Assembly: GCF_002101965.1 (NCBI RefSeq)
Contig: NZ_LQQA01000030.1
Coordinates: 620,001-684,000, forward strand
Origin: Mycolicibacterium wolinskyi
GTDB lineage: Bacteria; Actinomycetota; Actinomycetes; Mycobacteriales; Mycobacteriaceae
Direction: 5' to 3'
DNA: 64,000 bases
Positions 34,832 through 43,056 of this stretch are shown in pieces. Within the stretch, counting starts at the first letter, position 1. Every line of letters starts with the position of its first letter. The position numbers were made by a program, and so were the translations under genes. The notes under the pieces are model-generated. The model made no database searches. It was given only the letters and a program-made list of their open reading frames with translations, and was not told the DNA's origin.

Positions 34832-36194
34832 CGACCGGCACCAATCCACTCTTTCCCACTGCGAAATAGGAATCACCCAGCTCGGCCGACGGTAGATGGC
34901 TGAAGTGGTTCCAGTAGTCGAAGACGAACCCGTTGGGGGTGATGAACTCGCTGATCGTACGCGGTGAGATCGTCCCCAGCGCAGGATGGTTGTTGGCGAT
35001 CACCACCACCGACGCGCCGCTCACCGCATCGCCGATCCGGCCGCACGTGTTGACATCCGGGAATGCGTTCGCGAGGTCGGACGGTTCGATGACCGGATCG
35101 TAGACGCTGATCTCGGCGTCGGGATGGCCCTTCTTCAGCGCATCGAGCACCTTGACCGACATCGATCCGCGCAGATCGTCGGTGGCCGGCACGCCCTTGA
35201 ACGCCATGCCGAGGACCGAGATCTTGAGCGGCGAAGGGAGATTGCGGCGTTCGACCTCGCTGCTGATGAAGGCAACGGTCTCATAGGGCTGGCGCTCATT
35301 GACCAGCCGGCTCGCCGACGTGATCTCCAGGTCGATGCCCCGCCCCTTGGCGCTCTGCATCAGGATGTGTGGGTCCTTCTCCAGGCATGGCCCGCCGACC
35401 AGACCGGGCAGCGGGACGTTGGTGCGTGAGTAGCCGAGCTTGCCCGACGAGATCACCTCGTGTGCATTGACATTGAACGCGTCACAGACGCGTGCCACCT
35501 CGTTGGCGAAGGCGAAGTGAACGTCGCGATAGGTGTTGTCCACGAGTTTGACGATCTCGGCGCTCTCCGGGCTGGAGACCTGGACGATCGAACTCGTGAG
35601 CCGGCGGAACACCGCGGCCGCGCGATCGGCGACCGCCGGGTCGTCGGCACCGATGATCTGTGGCAGCTCCCGGAGTTCTTGGAGCGCCCGGCCTTCCAGC
35701 GTCCGCTCCGGGCACATCGCGATGTCGAACCGCTTGCCGGACTGGGCCAGGATCGGCGAGACGACGTCGCGGGTGGTGCCGACCTTCACCGTCGACCGCA
35801 GGATCACCAGCGCGCCGTCGGGCATGTTCTCGGCCACCTCGCGCGAAGCCGCCTCGATCATGTCGAGGCGTGCGACGCCGTCCGTCGACAGCGGTGTGCC
35901 GACGGTGATGATGTAGGTGTCACACGACGTGTTGTGGTCGAACTGCTGCATGGCCACCAGCCGACCGGACCGCGTGACCCGCGAAAGTGCCTCTGGCAGG
36001 CCTGATTCCGAGAAGTGCGGCACGCCATTGTTGGTCAGGTCGACGACCTCGGCCCGCCGTTCGACACCCACCACCTTGGTGCCCGCCTCGGCCAGGACGG
36101 TGCCGAGTGTCAGCCCGACATAGCCAAGGCCGACGATGCCGATGTCGAAAGTTGCACCGGTTGTTCCGTCTCCTGTGTTGATGCGCTCGACCAC
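34824..36194 (-). CDS. NDP-sugar dehydrogenase, UDP-ManNAc dehydrogenase (WecC)-like
   Basis: This 456-residue protein has the Rossmann motif GIVGLGYVGLTLG, the conserved VGTPL segment, RSTVKVGTTR, and the catalytic Cys in LVGGPCLEKDP. The overall wording is closest to WecC/WbpO-type UDP-N-acetyl-hexosamine dehydrogenases, not to UDP-glucose dehydrogenases, so the product is probably an N-acetyl-hexosaminuronate. The partner 2-epimerase WecB was not found in the window. The GTG start follows a strong purine site (AGGGAGGGG, about 36202-36210). The gene is the first of a three-gene operon. Confidence 0.87.
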   Translation of the reverse strand: MVERINTGDGTTGATFDIGIVGLGYVGLTLGTVLAEAGTKVVGVERRAEVVDLTNNGVPHFSESGLPEALSRVTRSGRLVAMQQFDHNTSCDTYIITVGTPLSTDGVARLDMIEAASREVAENMPDGALVILRSTVKVGTTRDVVSPILAQSGKRFDIAMCPERTLEGRALQELRELPQIIGADDPAVADRAAAVFRRLTSSIVQVSSPESAEIVKLVDNTYRDVHFAFANEVARVCDAFNVNAHEVISSGKLGYSRTNVPLPGLVGGPCLEKDPHILMQSAKGRGIDLEITSASRLVNERQPYETVAFISSEVERRNLPSPLKISVLGMAFKGVPATDDLRGSMSVKVLDALKKGHPDAEISVYDPVIEPSDLANAFPDVNTCGRIGDAVSGASVVVIANNHPALGTISPRTISEFITPNGFVFDYWNHFSHLPSAELGDSYFAVGKSGLVPVDA

Positions 36195-36663
36195 CCCGGG
36201 TCCCCTCCCTGAGTCCAGAATGCGGCAGTGAAGATCTCATCCACGTCATTGGGGCCGCTGTTCTAGCGGACATCTTGTCGGAAATTCAGCCGCTCTTCCA
36301 CCGCTGGACGGCCCCCGACGCGCCGTATCGGCGCAGCTGAGCTTGTGCCGGTCGGCGGCGAATTTGTCGCTATACGACCGTAATCCGGAAGTTGTGCAGG
36401 TTAGCGACCCGGCCGCCCGTTCGAATGTCATTGCTGGAATGCCCATTCTGCTACGAGTTGCGAGTCGCGCCACGTCGAAAAAAATTCGTGATGATCCGTT
36501 CGTCGCTGGTGCATGGCACTATTGCGACAAAGTGGGGGACGATCTGGAGGGTGTCCGCCGCCCGGGGAATTAAGCCAATGATTACCCACTCGGCGAGCGA
36601 AACCGGCAATATCTTGACAGGATATGAGCCTGTCCGGTCCTGGGGGACTAAGAGGGGGACAAA
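36195..36663. promoter_or_regulatory. 469-bp divergent intergenic region before the initiating transferase
   Basis: The gap holds promoters for the dehydrogenase-epimerase-fcl operon (minus) and the initiating transferase (plus). It is AT-richer than its surroundings. It has three copies of GGGGGAC (36534-36540, 36642-36647 with a leading G, 36653-36659), a TTGACA hexamer (36614-36619) inside a GACAGG-N7-CCTGTC dyad, and a 29-codon ORF that ends on the next start. No -10 hexamer fits the TTGACA at normal spacing. Confidence 0.5.
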
Positions 36664-36667
36664 TTGA
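36578..36667 (+). CDS. Short upstream ORF (29 codons) overlapping the transferase start
   Basis: The ATG opens a 29-residue frame (MITHSASETGNILTGYEPVR, then SWGTKRGTN) whose TGA overlaps the TTG start of the initiating transferase (TTGA). GGGGA lies about 10 bases before the ATG. The GACAGG dyad (36616-36634) is inside it, so folding of the RNA could affect its translation. It could also be chance. Confidence 0.4.
   Translation: MITHSASETGNILTGYEPVRSWGTKRGTN
36616..36634. promoter_or_regulatory. Dyad GACAGG-N7-CCTGTC
   Basis: Perfect 6-bp arms with a 7-base loop lie 30 bp before the start of the initiating-transferase gene. It may be an operator or an RNA hairpin that controls the committed step of polymer synthesis. 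Confidence 0.45.
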
Positions 36668-38154
36668 GTATTGCGAATGTGGAATCCGGCGCTGCAGCAA
36701 AAGCCGCGGAGCCGCGACTCCGGCCCGGCTTATGGCGCCATACTTACGCGCGCCGATTGGTAGCCGTCGACTTGTTCGGTGTGGTGGCCGCCGTGGGTAT
36801 CGCGCAGTGGTTGCGCTTCGGCGGTTTGCCGGGAACGGCTGCCACCTACCGGGACTTCGACTACACCACGGTGTCGCTTGCGATCGCAGGCGTGTGGCTG
36901 TTGCTGCTGTCGATCTATCGGACGCGGTCGCCGCGGATCATCGGCGCGGGCGCCGAGGAGTACCGGCGGGTATGGCTGGCCACCATCTCGGTGTTCGGCG
37001 GCGTGGCCATCGTGTCGATGTTGTTCAAGCTCGACATCGCACGCGGTTACCTGATGATCGCGCTGCCCGCCGGCGTCGTGTTTCTGCTGCTCGGCCGATT
37101 CGCGGCCAGGCGCATCGTCGCCGCGCGCCGCAAGAAGCTCGGCAGCTGCATGACCAAGGTGCTCGTCGTCGGGAACGGACCTGCCGTCAAGGATCTCGTG
37201 CAGTCGATCGCGCGGGACCCCGAAGCCGGCTACCAGGTGGTCGGTGCGTGCGTGCCCGGGCTCTATCACCGCAGCAAGATCGATGTGCCCGGGGTCGGAT
37301 TGGTGCCGGTGCACGGCGACGAGACGGACGTCGTCGACGCGTTGGCCGAGACCGGGTGTGACGCGGTTGCGCTGACGGCAACGGAACGCCTCGACGGGCG
37401 CGGCATCCGCGATCTGTCCTGGGAACTGGAGAACCTGGACATCGATCTCATGGTCGCGCCGGGCGTCGTCGACGTCGCGGGTCCGCGCCTGACCATGCGT
37501 CCGGTGGCGGGGTTCCCGCTCATCCACGTCGAGAAGCCGCAGTACAACGGGGCCAAGCGGTTCCAGAAGCGGGCGTTCGACGTCGTCTTCGCCAGCCTCG
37601 TCCTGTTGCTCGGGCTGCCGCTGCTGCTCGCGGTTGCCGCCGCGGTCAAATTCACCAGCCGGGGGCCGGTGTTCTACCGCTCCGAACGCATCGGCCTGGA
37701 TGGTGAGCCGTTCGAGATGATCAAGTTCCGCACCATGGTCGACGGCGCCGACCAGATGGTCGATTCGCTCGCCGAGCTCAACGAGAGCGAGGGGGGCGTG
37801 CTGTTCAAGATCCGCAAGGATCCGCGCGTCACGACCGTCGGCCGCGTCCTGCGCAAGTACAGCATCGACGAGCTCCCGCAGTTCATCAACGTGCTCAAGC
37901 GGGACATGAGCGTCGTCGGTCCGCGACCGCCACTGGCGCGCGAGGTGAACACCTACGACGACTACGTGAAGCGGCGTTTGCTCGTGCTGCCGGGTATCAC
38001 GGGGCTCTGGCAGGTCAGCGGACGCTCGGACCTGTCGTGGGAGGACTCGGTACGGCTGGATCTGTTCTATGTCGAGAACTGGTCGATGGTCGGTGACCTA
38101 CTGATCGTCGTAAAGACCGTCAAAGCGATGGTCGCCGGTTCTGGCGCGTACTAA
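36664..38154 (+). CDS. Polyprenyl-phosphate sugar-1-phosphate transferase (WcaJ/WbaP-like)
   Basis: This 496-residue protein starts with four or five membrane helices, then a cytoplasmic Rossmann-like CoA-binding region (TKVLVVGNGPAVKDLV at about 160), and ends with the bacterial sugar-transferase domain from about residue 300. That domain has KRAFDVVFASLVLL, GPVFYRSERIGLDGEPF, KFRTMVDGAD, SIDELPQFINVLK-type and MSVVGPRPP motifs. It moves a sugar-1-phosphate onto undecaprenyl or decaprenyl phosphate, the first step in the repeat unit. The start is TTG, chosen because GAGGGGGA (36651-36658) is at proper distance. It closes the polysaccharide locus on the right. Confidence 0.93.
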   Translation: MSIANVESGAAAKAAEPRLRPGLWRHTYARRLVAVDLFGVVAAVGIAQWLRFGGLPGTAATYRDFDYTTVSLAIAGVWLLLLSIYRTRSPRIIGAGAEEYRRVWLATISVFGGVAIVSMLFKLDIARGYLMIALPAGVVFLLLGRFAARRIVAARRKKLGSCMTKVLVVGNGPAVKDLVQSIARDPEAGYQVVGACVPGLYHRSKIDVPGVGLVPVHGDETDVVDALAETGCDAVALTATERLDGRGIRDLSWELENLDIDLMVAPGVVDVAGPRLTMRPVAGFPLIHVEKPQYNGAKRFQKRAFDVVFASLVLLLGLPLLLAVAAAVKFTSRGPVFYRSERIGLDGEPFEMIKFRTMVDGADQMVDSLAELNESEGGVLFKIRKDPRVTTVGRVLRKYSIDELPQFINVLKRDMSVVGPRPPLAREVNTYDDYVKRRLLVLPGITGLWQVSGRSDLSWEDSVRLDLFYVENWSMVGDLLIVVKTVKAMVAGSGAY

Positions 38155-38574
38155 TTTCGCAATTTCAGCAAACTTCAATGATGCACGGCTGAATTTGCGA
38201 TATGCGCGTGTAACCTGCCCTTCATTTTTGGTCAATATCCACCCACGCGATTGCCTGAGTCGGCTATTTCGAGCCGAAATCGCACGTCGGGGAAGTGCTC
38301 GAGTGGCGACACGGCTTCGCTCGATCGTCGCGACGTCGCGCGTGCGATCGGATGCTGCAGTGCCTGTGTGAGAACCGGTTTCGGCTCACCGTGCATCCAG
38401 CATCCACATTGCTTGAGCGCCACAGGATTTGGCCGGGCAGGAGTGGTGCGCAGTGGAAAGCGTTGTGCTGCGGACGGTTTCGATACCGGGGCGCAGGGAC
38501 CGGCTCGACGTAGGCCATCCACCCCCGACCGGGCGGCGGCGCGGCGATGTGCAGGTTCTATTGTGGCTGGTGAC
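38155..38574. other. 420-bp gap between the polysaccharide locus and birA
   Basis: The gap holds a large inverted repeat directly after the transferase stop and then about 370 bp with no recognisable gene. The birA frame is open back to 38251, but the extension is not protein-like. It is the right junction of the accessory block. No tRNA, integrase remnant or direct repeat that would mark an insertion end was seen. Confidence 0.5.
38157..38200. terminator. Inverted repeat after the initiating-transferase gene
   Basis: Arms of 13 bp (38157-38169 and 38188-38200) match except for one base, around an 18-base loop. It begins three bases after the stop codon. No U-tract follows, so it may be a hairpin terminator of the mycobacterial kind without a T-run, or an operator. 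Confidence 0.55.
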
Positions 38575-39378
38575 ATGCGAACACCTCTGGATGTGAACCT
38601 GCTCCGCAGCCACCTGGGCGAGCCCTGGCGGCAACTGGACGTCGTGGAAGAAACCGGCTCGACCAACGCCGACCTGCTCGCCCGGGCCGCGGGTGGTGAA
38701 GACATCACGGGCACGGTGTTGTTCGCCGAATACCAGAACGCGGGCCGCGGCAGACACGGCAGGCAGTGGTCGGCGCCCGCCCGGTCCCAGCTGGCGTTCT
38801 CGTTCGGGGTCGACGCCACGGGAGTCCCGGCGGCCACGTGGGGCTGGTTGCCCCTGGCGACCGGCGTCGCGGTCGTCGACGCCGTCGACGAGGTCGCCGG
38901 CATCGGTGCCGGCCTCAAGTGGCCCAACGACGTACTCGTCGGCCCGCCCGAATCGGCGGGCAAGCTCGTCGGCATTCTCGCCGAGGTGGCGTCGCCGGCG
39001 CCGGTCGTCGTGGTCGGACTCGGGATCAACGTGACGATGACCGCCGATGAGGCGCCGGATCCGCGTGCGGTGTCACTGGCACAGCTCGGTGCCGCCGAGT
39101 CGGGCTTGGACCGCAACCGCTTGGCCCAGGCTCTGCTTGGCCACCTTGCGACGCGGATCGACAGCTGGCGCACCGGCGATCCGGCCCTGGCCGCCGACTA
39201 TCGCGCGCGCAGCGTCACGATCGGTAGCCGTGTGCGGGCACTCCTGCCCGGCGACCGCACGGTGGACGGCGCCGCCGAGTCCGTCGACGAACTGGGCCGC
39301 TTGGTGATCGACACCGGCACCGACCGGGTCACGGTGTCGGCCGGTGATATCACGCACCTGCGTCGGCTGGAGTCGTAG
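38575..39378 (+). CDS. birA: Biotin-protein ligase
   Basis: This 267-residue enzyme attaches biotin to the biotin carboxyl carrier domains of acyl-CoA carboxylases such as AccA3. The motif GRGRHGRQW (57-65) that binds biotinyl-AMP is intact, as are KWPNDVLV near 119 and KLVGILAE. There is no N-terminal DNA-binding domain, so it is the monofunctional kind. The ATG giving MRTPLDVNLLRSHLG was chosen. In M. tuberculosis birA is the direct neighbour of accD5, so this gene marks the right edge of the accessory block. Confidence 0.95.
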   Translation: MRTPLDVNLLRSHLGEPWRQLDVVEETGSTNADLLARAAGGEDITGTVLFAEYQNAGRGRHGRQWSAPARSQLAFSFGVDATGVPAATWGWLPLATGVAVVDAVDEVAGIGAGLKWPNDVLVGPPESAGKLVGILAEVASPAPVVVVGLGINVTMTADEAPDPRAVSLAQLGAAESGLDRNRLAQALLGHLATRIDSWRTGDPALAADYRARSVTIGSRVRALLPGDRTVDGAAESVDELGRLVIDTGTDRVTVSAGDITHLRRLES

Positions 39379-39387
39379 AGTTCTGCC

Positions 39388-39906
39388 GTGGGGTACCCGG
39401 AGAACGTGCTGGCCAACGACGAGCAGGTGGTCCTGCATCGGCACCCGCACTGGAAACGCCTGATCGGCGCGGTGTTCGTGCTGGTCCTCGCGAGCGCGGC
39501 CGCGGCCTTCGTCGCCGCGGTGGTGAACACCATGGATTGGCAGGCAACCGCCAAGAACGTGCTGTTCATCGTGATCGGGGTGATCTGGCTCGTGGTGGTC
39601 GGCTGGCTGACGATCTGGCCGTTCCTGAACTGGTGGACGACGCACTTCGTCATCACCGACCGCCGGGTGATGTTTCGCCAAGGCGTCCTCACGCGCTCGG
39701 GCATCGACATCCCGCTGGCACGGATCAACAGCGTGGAGTTCCGGCACGGCCTGTCCGACAGGCTGCTTCGCACCGGAACCCTGATCATCGAATCGGCGTC
39801 GCAGGATCCCTTGGAATTCCACGACATACCGCGCGTGGAACAAGTGCATTCACTGCTGTATCACGAAGTTTTCGACACCCTGGGTTCTGAAGAGTCACCC
39901 AGCTGA
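39388..39906 (+). CDS. Membrane protein with bacterial PH-like domain
   Basis: This 172-residue protein has two membrane helices (about 25-50 and 57-82) and then a bPH2/DUF304 domain (TTHFVITDRRVMFRQGVLTRSGIDIPLARINSVE split by family pattern). It is the counterpart of M. tuberculosis Rv3278c. The function is unknown; such proteins often act at the membrane in lipid or stress roles. It starts with GTG 9 bp after birA and converges with gtrA, overlapping it by 46 bp. Confidence 0.85.
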   Translation: MGYPENVLANDEQVVLHRHPHWKRLIGAVFVLVLASAAAAFVAAVVNTMDWQATAKNVLFIVIGVIWLVVVGWLTIWPFLNWWTTHFVITDRRVMFRQGVLTRSGIDIPLARINSVEFRHGLSDRLLRTGTLIIESASQDPLEFHDIPRVEQVHSLLYHEVFDTLGSEESPS

Positions 39907-40538
39907 CGCGCCCGCGCGCGGCGGCTCGGCCTGCGCAGCGGCGTCACCGTCCCGGCATCACCGTCCGCTCGCTGCTGCTCGGCGTGATCCTCGAACGCCT
40001 CGGCGATTCCACCGCCCGTGAGCGTCGACTCCAGTGCCCGGTCGGGATCGCGGCCGAACTCGTCGGGGAAGACCCAACGGCGGAACGCCCAGAACCGGAA
40101 CGCCATCTGCAGCAGGTTGCCCAGGATGTAGGCCGAGATGAAGTCGGCGATGTTCTCCACCGTGAGCGACACCTCGGGCACGCGCAGCCCCAGCACGTAG
40201 CTGGAGAAGTACAGCGGCGCCATCGACAGCAGCACCCCGACGCCACTGAACGCGAAGAACAGCAGGGCCTCGTGATGGCGCTCCCGGCCGCCGCGGTTCT
40301 GGAAGCTCCATTCCCGATTGAGGATGTAGGAGGCGATCACCGCGACGATGCCGGCGATGATCTTGGCGGTGACCGGCTTGGGCTCGAGCACGGTGAGCTT
40401 GAGTGTGTAGAAGATCACTGAGTCGATGACAAACGTCGTCGCGCCGACGATCGCGAACTTGATCAGTTCGTGATGCTGTTCGGCGTACGGACGGATGAAT
40501 CGCGGCAGTCGCGCGATCGTCGCATCAGCGAAGGACAC
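39861..40538 (-). CDS. GtrA-family membrane protein
   Basis: This 225-residue protein has four membrane helices of the GtrA type (KFAIVGATTFVIDSVIFY, KIIAGIVAVIASYILNREWSF, then a pair around 100-160) and a long basic cytoplasmic tail. GtrA proteins are thought to flip polyprenyl-phosphate-linked sugars. It matches M. tuberculosis Rv3277 in position. It is divergent from purK. It may help arabinogalactan or exopolysaccharide glycosylation, but that is inference. Confidence 0.88.
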   Translation of the reverse strand: MSFADATIARLPRFIRPYAEQHHELIKFAIVGATTFVIDSVIFYTLKLTVLEPKPVTAKIIAGIVAVIASYILNREWSFQNRGGRERHHEALLFFAFSGVGVLLSMAPLYFSSYVLGLRVPEVSLTVENIADFISAYILGNLLQMAFRFWAFRRWVFPDEFGRDPDRALESTLTGGGIAEAFEDHAEQQRADGDAGTVTPLRRPSRRARARQLGDSSEPRVSKTS

Positions 40539-40640
40539 AGGTAGGCAGTGTACGTAAGCGCGCGTCGCGATGCCGCATCGCTGCGCAGCCCCACCTTAAC
40601 CGCAGGTCAATGCGCCGGTCACGGTGAGGACACGATTGGC

Positions 40641-41867
40641 ATGAGCGAGCGGCATGAAACGATGGACGGCGTGCCGACTACTCCCAAGCAACCACCGGTC
40701 GTGGCGATGATCGGTGGCGGTCAGCTCGCCAGGATGACTCATCAGGCGGCGATCGCACTCGGCCAGACTCTGCGGGTGCTGGCCACCGGACCGAACGAAC
40801 CCGCTGCCCAGGTGACCCCCGACGTCGTCATCGGGCAGCACACCGACCTCGACGCGCTGCGCCGGGCGGCGTCGGGCGCCTCCGCGCTGACGTTCGACCA
40901 CGAGCACGTCCCCACCGAGCACCTGGAGCAATTGGTGGCCGAGGGCGTCACGGTCGCGCCGCCTCCGCAGGCGCTCGTGCATGCCCAGGACAAGTTGCTG
41001 ATGCGACGCAGGCTGCACGATCTCGGCGCGCCGGTTCCGCGGTTCGCCGACATTCGGTCGGTCGCCGACATCGAGGAGTTCGTGCGGCTCATCGACGGCC
41101 CGGTGGTGATCAAGACCGTCCGCGGCGGCTACGACGGCAAGGGCGTCATGATGGCCGACGACCTCGCGCAAGCCCGCGAGATCGTCGAGCGCTACCTCGC
41201 CGACGGCGTCGCGCTGCTGGCCGAGGAACGCGTCGCGATGCGTCGCGAACTCGCCGCGCTGGTGGCACGCTCGCCGTTCGGGCAAGGCGCGGCCTGGCCC
41301 GTGGTGGAAACCGTGCAGCGCGACGGGATCTGCGTCGAGGTTTATTCGCCCGCACCCGGACTGTCTGACGAATTGGGCTCAGCCGCACAGGAACTCGGGC
41401 TGCGCCTGGCCAACGAGTTGGGCGTGGTCGGGGTGCTCGCGGTCGAGTTGTTCGAGACCACGGGCGGCGACCTGCTGGTGAACGAATTGGCCATGCGACC
41501 GCACAATTCCGGGCACTGGACCATGGACGGGGCGGTGACGAGCCAGTTCGAGCAGCACCTGCGCGCCGTCCTCGACTACCCGTTGGGCGATACGGCGGCC
41601 ATCGCGCCTGCCGCGGTGATGGCCAACGTGCTCGGCGCCCCCCAGACTCCCGAGATGTCGATGGACGAACGGCTACACCATCTGTTCGCGCGCATGCCCG
41701 AGGCCAAGGTACATCTCTATGGAAAAGGTGAGCGGCCCGGTCGCAAGATCGGACACGTCAACGTGATCGGGACGGACATGGCCGATCTGCGGGAGCGGGC
41801 AGTCCGTGCCGCACACTGGCTTTCGCATGCGGAGTGGACCGATGGATGGGATGAACATGGCGAGTAA
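40641..41867 (+). CDS. purK: N5-carboxyaminoimidazole ribonucleotide synthase
   Basis: This 408-residue ATP-grasp enzyme makes N5-CAIR from AIR, ATP and bicarbonate in purine biosynthesis. The opening VVAMIGGGQLARMTHQAA, KTVRGGYDGKGV and the C-terminal NELAMRPHNSGHWT match PurK. The ATG giving MSERHETMDG was chosen; a later ATG (40662) is possible. It overlaps purE, so the two steps are coupled. Confidence 0.95.
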   Translation: MSERHETMDGVPTTPKQPPVVAMIGGGQLARMTHQAAIALGQTLRVLATGPNEPAAQVTPDVVIGQHTDLDALRRAASGASALTFDHEHVPTEHLEQLVAEGVTVAPPPQALVHAQDKLLMRRRLHDLGAPVPRFADIRSVADIEEFVRLIDGPVVIKTVRGGYDGKGVMMADDLAQAREIVERYLADGVALLAEERVAMRRELAALVARSPFGQGAAWPVVETVQRDGICVEVYSPAPGLSDELGSAAQELGLRLANELGVVGVLAVELFETTGGDLLVNELAMRPHNSGHWTMDGAVTSQFEQHLRAVLDYPLGDTAAIAPAAVMANVLGAPQTPEMSMDERLHHLFARMPEAKVHLYGKGERPGRKIGHVNVIGTDMADLRERAVRAAHWLSHAEWTDGWDEHGE

Positions 41868-42372
41868 CGCGGCCGCGCGGGTCGGGTTGATCATGGGCAG
41901 CGACAGCGACTGGTCGGTGATGTCGGATGCCGCCGAGGCGCTTGCCGAGTTCGAGGTGCCGTTCGAGGTCGGCGTGATCTCGGCGCATCGGACACCCGGC
42001 CGGATGCTCGACTACGCGAAGACCGCGGCCGACCGCGGCATCGAGGTGATCATCGCAGGCGCGGGCGGCGCGGCACACTTGCCGGGCATGGTGGCCTCGG
42101 CGACACCGCTGCCGGTGATCGGCGTACCGGTGCCGCTGGCCCGGCTGGACGGTATGGACTCGCTGCTGTCGATCGTCCAGATGCCGGCGGGGGTGCCGGT
42201 GGCCACAGTTTCCATTGGCGGAGCACGCAATGCGGGCTTGCTGGCCGTGCGCATCCTTGGTTCCGCCGACGCCGGGCTGCGGGCGCGGATGGTGAAGTTC
42301 CAGGCCGACCTGGAAGCCATGGTGCTGGCCAAGGACGCGGCCCTGCGCGATCGCCTGTTGGGCGACGGCTAA
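41851..42372 (+). CDS. purE: N5-carboxyaminoimidazole ribonucleotide mutase
   Basis: This 173-residue enzyme converts N5-CAIR to CAIR. The signature GLIMGSDSDWSVM, the histidine in SAHRTPGRM, and the GAGGAAHLPGMVAS loop match class I PurE. The start overlaps the purK end by 17 bp; the ATG six bases further in is equally possible. Confidence 0.95.
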   Translation: MNMASNAAARVGLIMGSDSDWSVMSDAAEALAEFEVPFEVGVISAHRTPGRMLDYAKTAADRGIEVIIAGAGGAAHLPGMVASATPLPVIGVPVPLARLDGMDSLLSIVQMPAGVPVATVSIGGARNAGLLAVRILGSADAGLRARMVKFQADLEAMVLAKDAALRDRLLGDG

Positions 42373-42385
42373 GCGGCCTGCGGAG

Positions 42386-43039
42386 TCAATCCCCGATCAG
42401 CTCGCGAAGTCGGGGTGTCAGGGACTCGATCGGTTCATCGGTCGACATCACGACAACCGCGGTGCGGCCGCCGCCGCCGCGGTAGATCGGCCATGTCGCG
42501 GCCAGTGCCTCGGCCAGGTCCGACCGCGGGTTGGTCGCGTCGCCGCGCAGCCAGCGGCGCAGAACGTGGTTGTGTGCGGCGACGACGGCGTTGGCGAATA
42601 GTTCTGCGCGCAGATCCGCGGTCCAATCCTCGGTCTTCGCGGATCGCAGGTGTTTGGTGAACAGCCGGGCATATCGCGACACCACGGCCGTTTCGAAGTC
42701 GCGCAGGGCAGGTACGGACCGGGTGAGCCGGTACCGCGTCCTGGCACGTTCGCCCTCTGCGAGGTAGTGCTCGAACACCGAGGCTGCCACCGCGATGACT
42801 TCGGCAGGAAGCGCATCGGCGGGCACCGTCGACAGTCTCTCGTCGGCGCGACGCAGCAATGCCTCGTGATCGGGGAAGATCAAGGCTTCTTTCGATCCGA
42901 ACTGGCGAAATGCGGTGGTGCGCCCCACTTGCGCCCGGGCCGCGATCTCATCGACGCTGGCCGCCTCGTATCCACGTTCTTCGAACAGGTCGAATGCCGC
43001 GGCCACCAGGCGCTCCCGGGTGCTTGGAAGGCTGGGCAT
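42386..43039 (-). CDS. TetR-family regulator, divergent from fadE25
   Basis: This 217-residue protein has a TetR helix-turn-helix in residues about 8-55 (TRERLVAAAFDLFEERGYEA, VDEIAARAQVGRTTAFRQF). The ATG giving MPSLPSTRERL was chosen. The 130-bp gap to fadE25 contains two copies of a GGTACT-G-AGTACC palindrome, close to its own start, so it probably controls itself and fadE25. The inducer may be an acyl-CoA. Confidence 0.9.
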   Translation of the reverse strand: MPSLPSTRERLVAAAFDLFEERGYEAASVDEIAARAQVGRTTAFRQFGSKEALIFPDHEALLRRADERLSTVPADALPAEVIAVAASVFEHYLAEGERARTRYRLTRSVPALRDFETAVVSRYARLFTKHLRSAKTEDWTADLRAELFANAVVAAHNHVLRRWLRGDATNPRSDLAEALAATWPIYRGGGGRTAVVVMSTDEPIESLTPRLRELIGD

Positions 43040-43056
43040 ACGTGCATTCTCCCTTG

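Noticed and set aside
36614..36619. TTGACA as a -35 promoter box of the initiating transferase
   Set aside because: No -10-like hexamer lies 16-19 bp downstream; the hexamer is part of the dyad instead.
2253..38574. Prophage or integrative element as the source of the inserted block
   Set aside because: No integrase, phage structural gene, transposase, tRNA or flanking repeat was found; the genes form a metabolic set.
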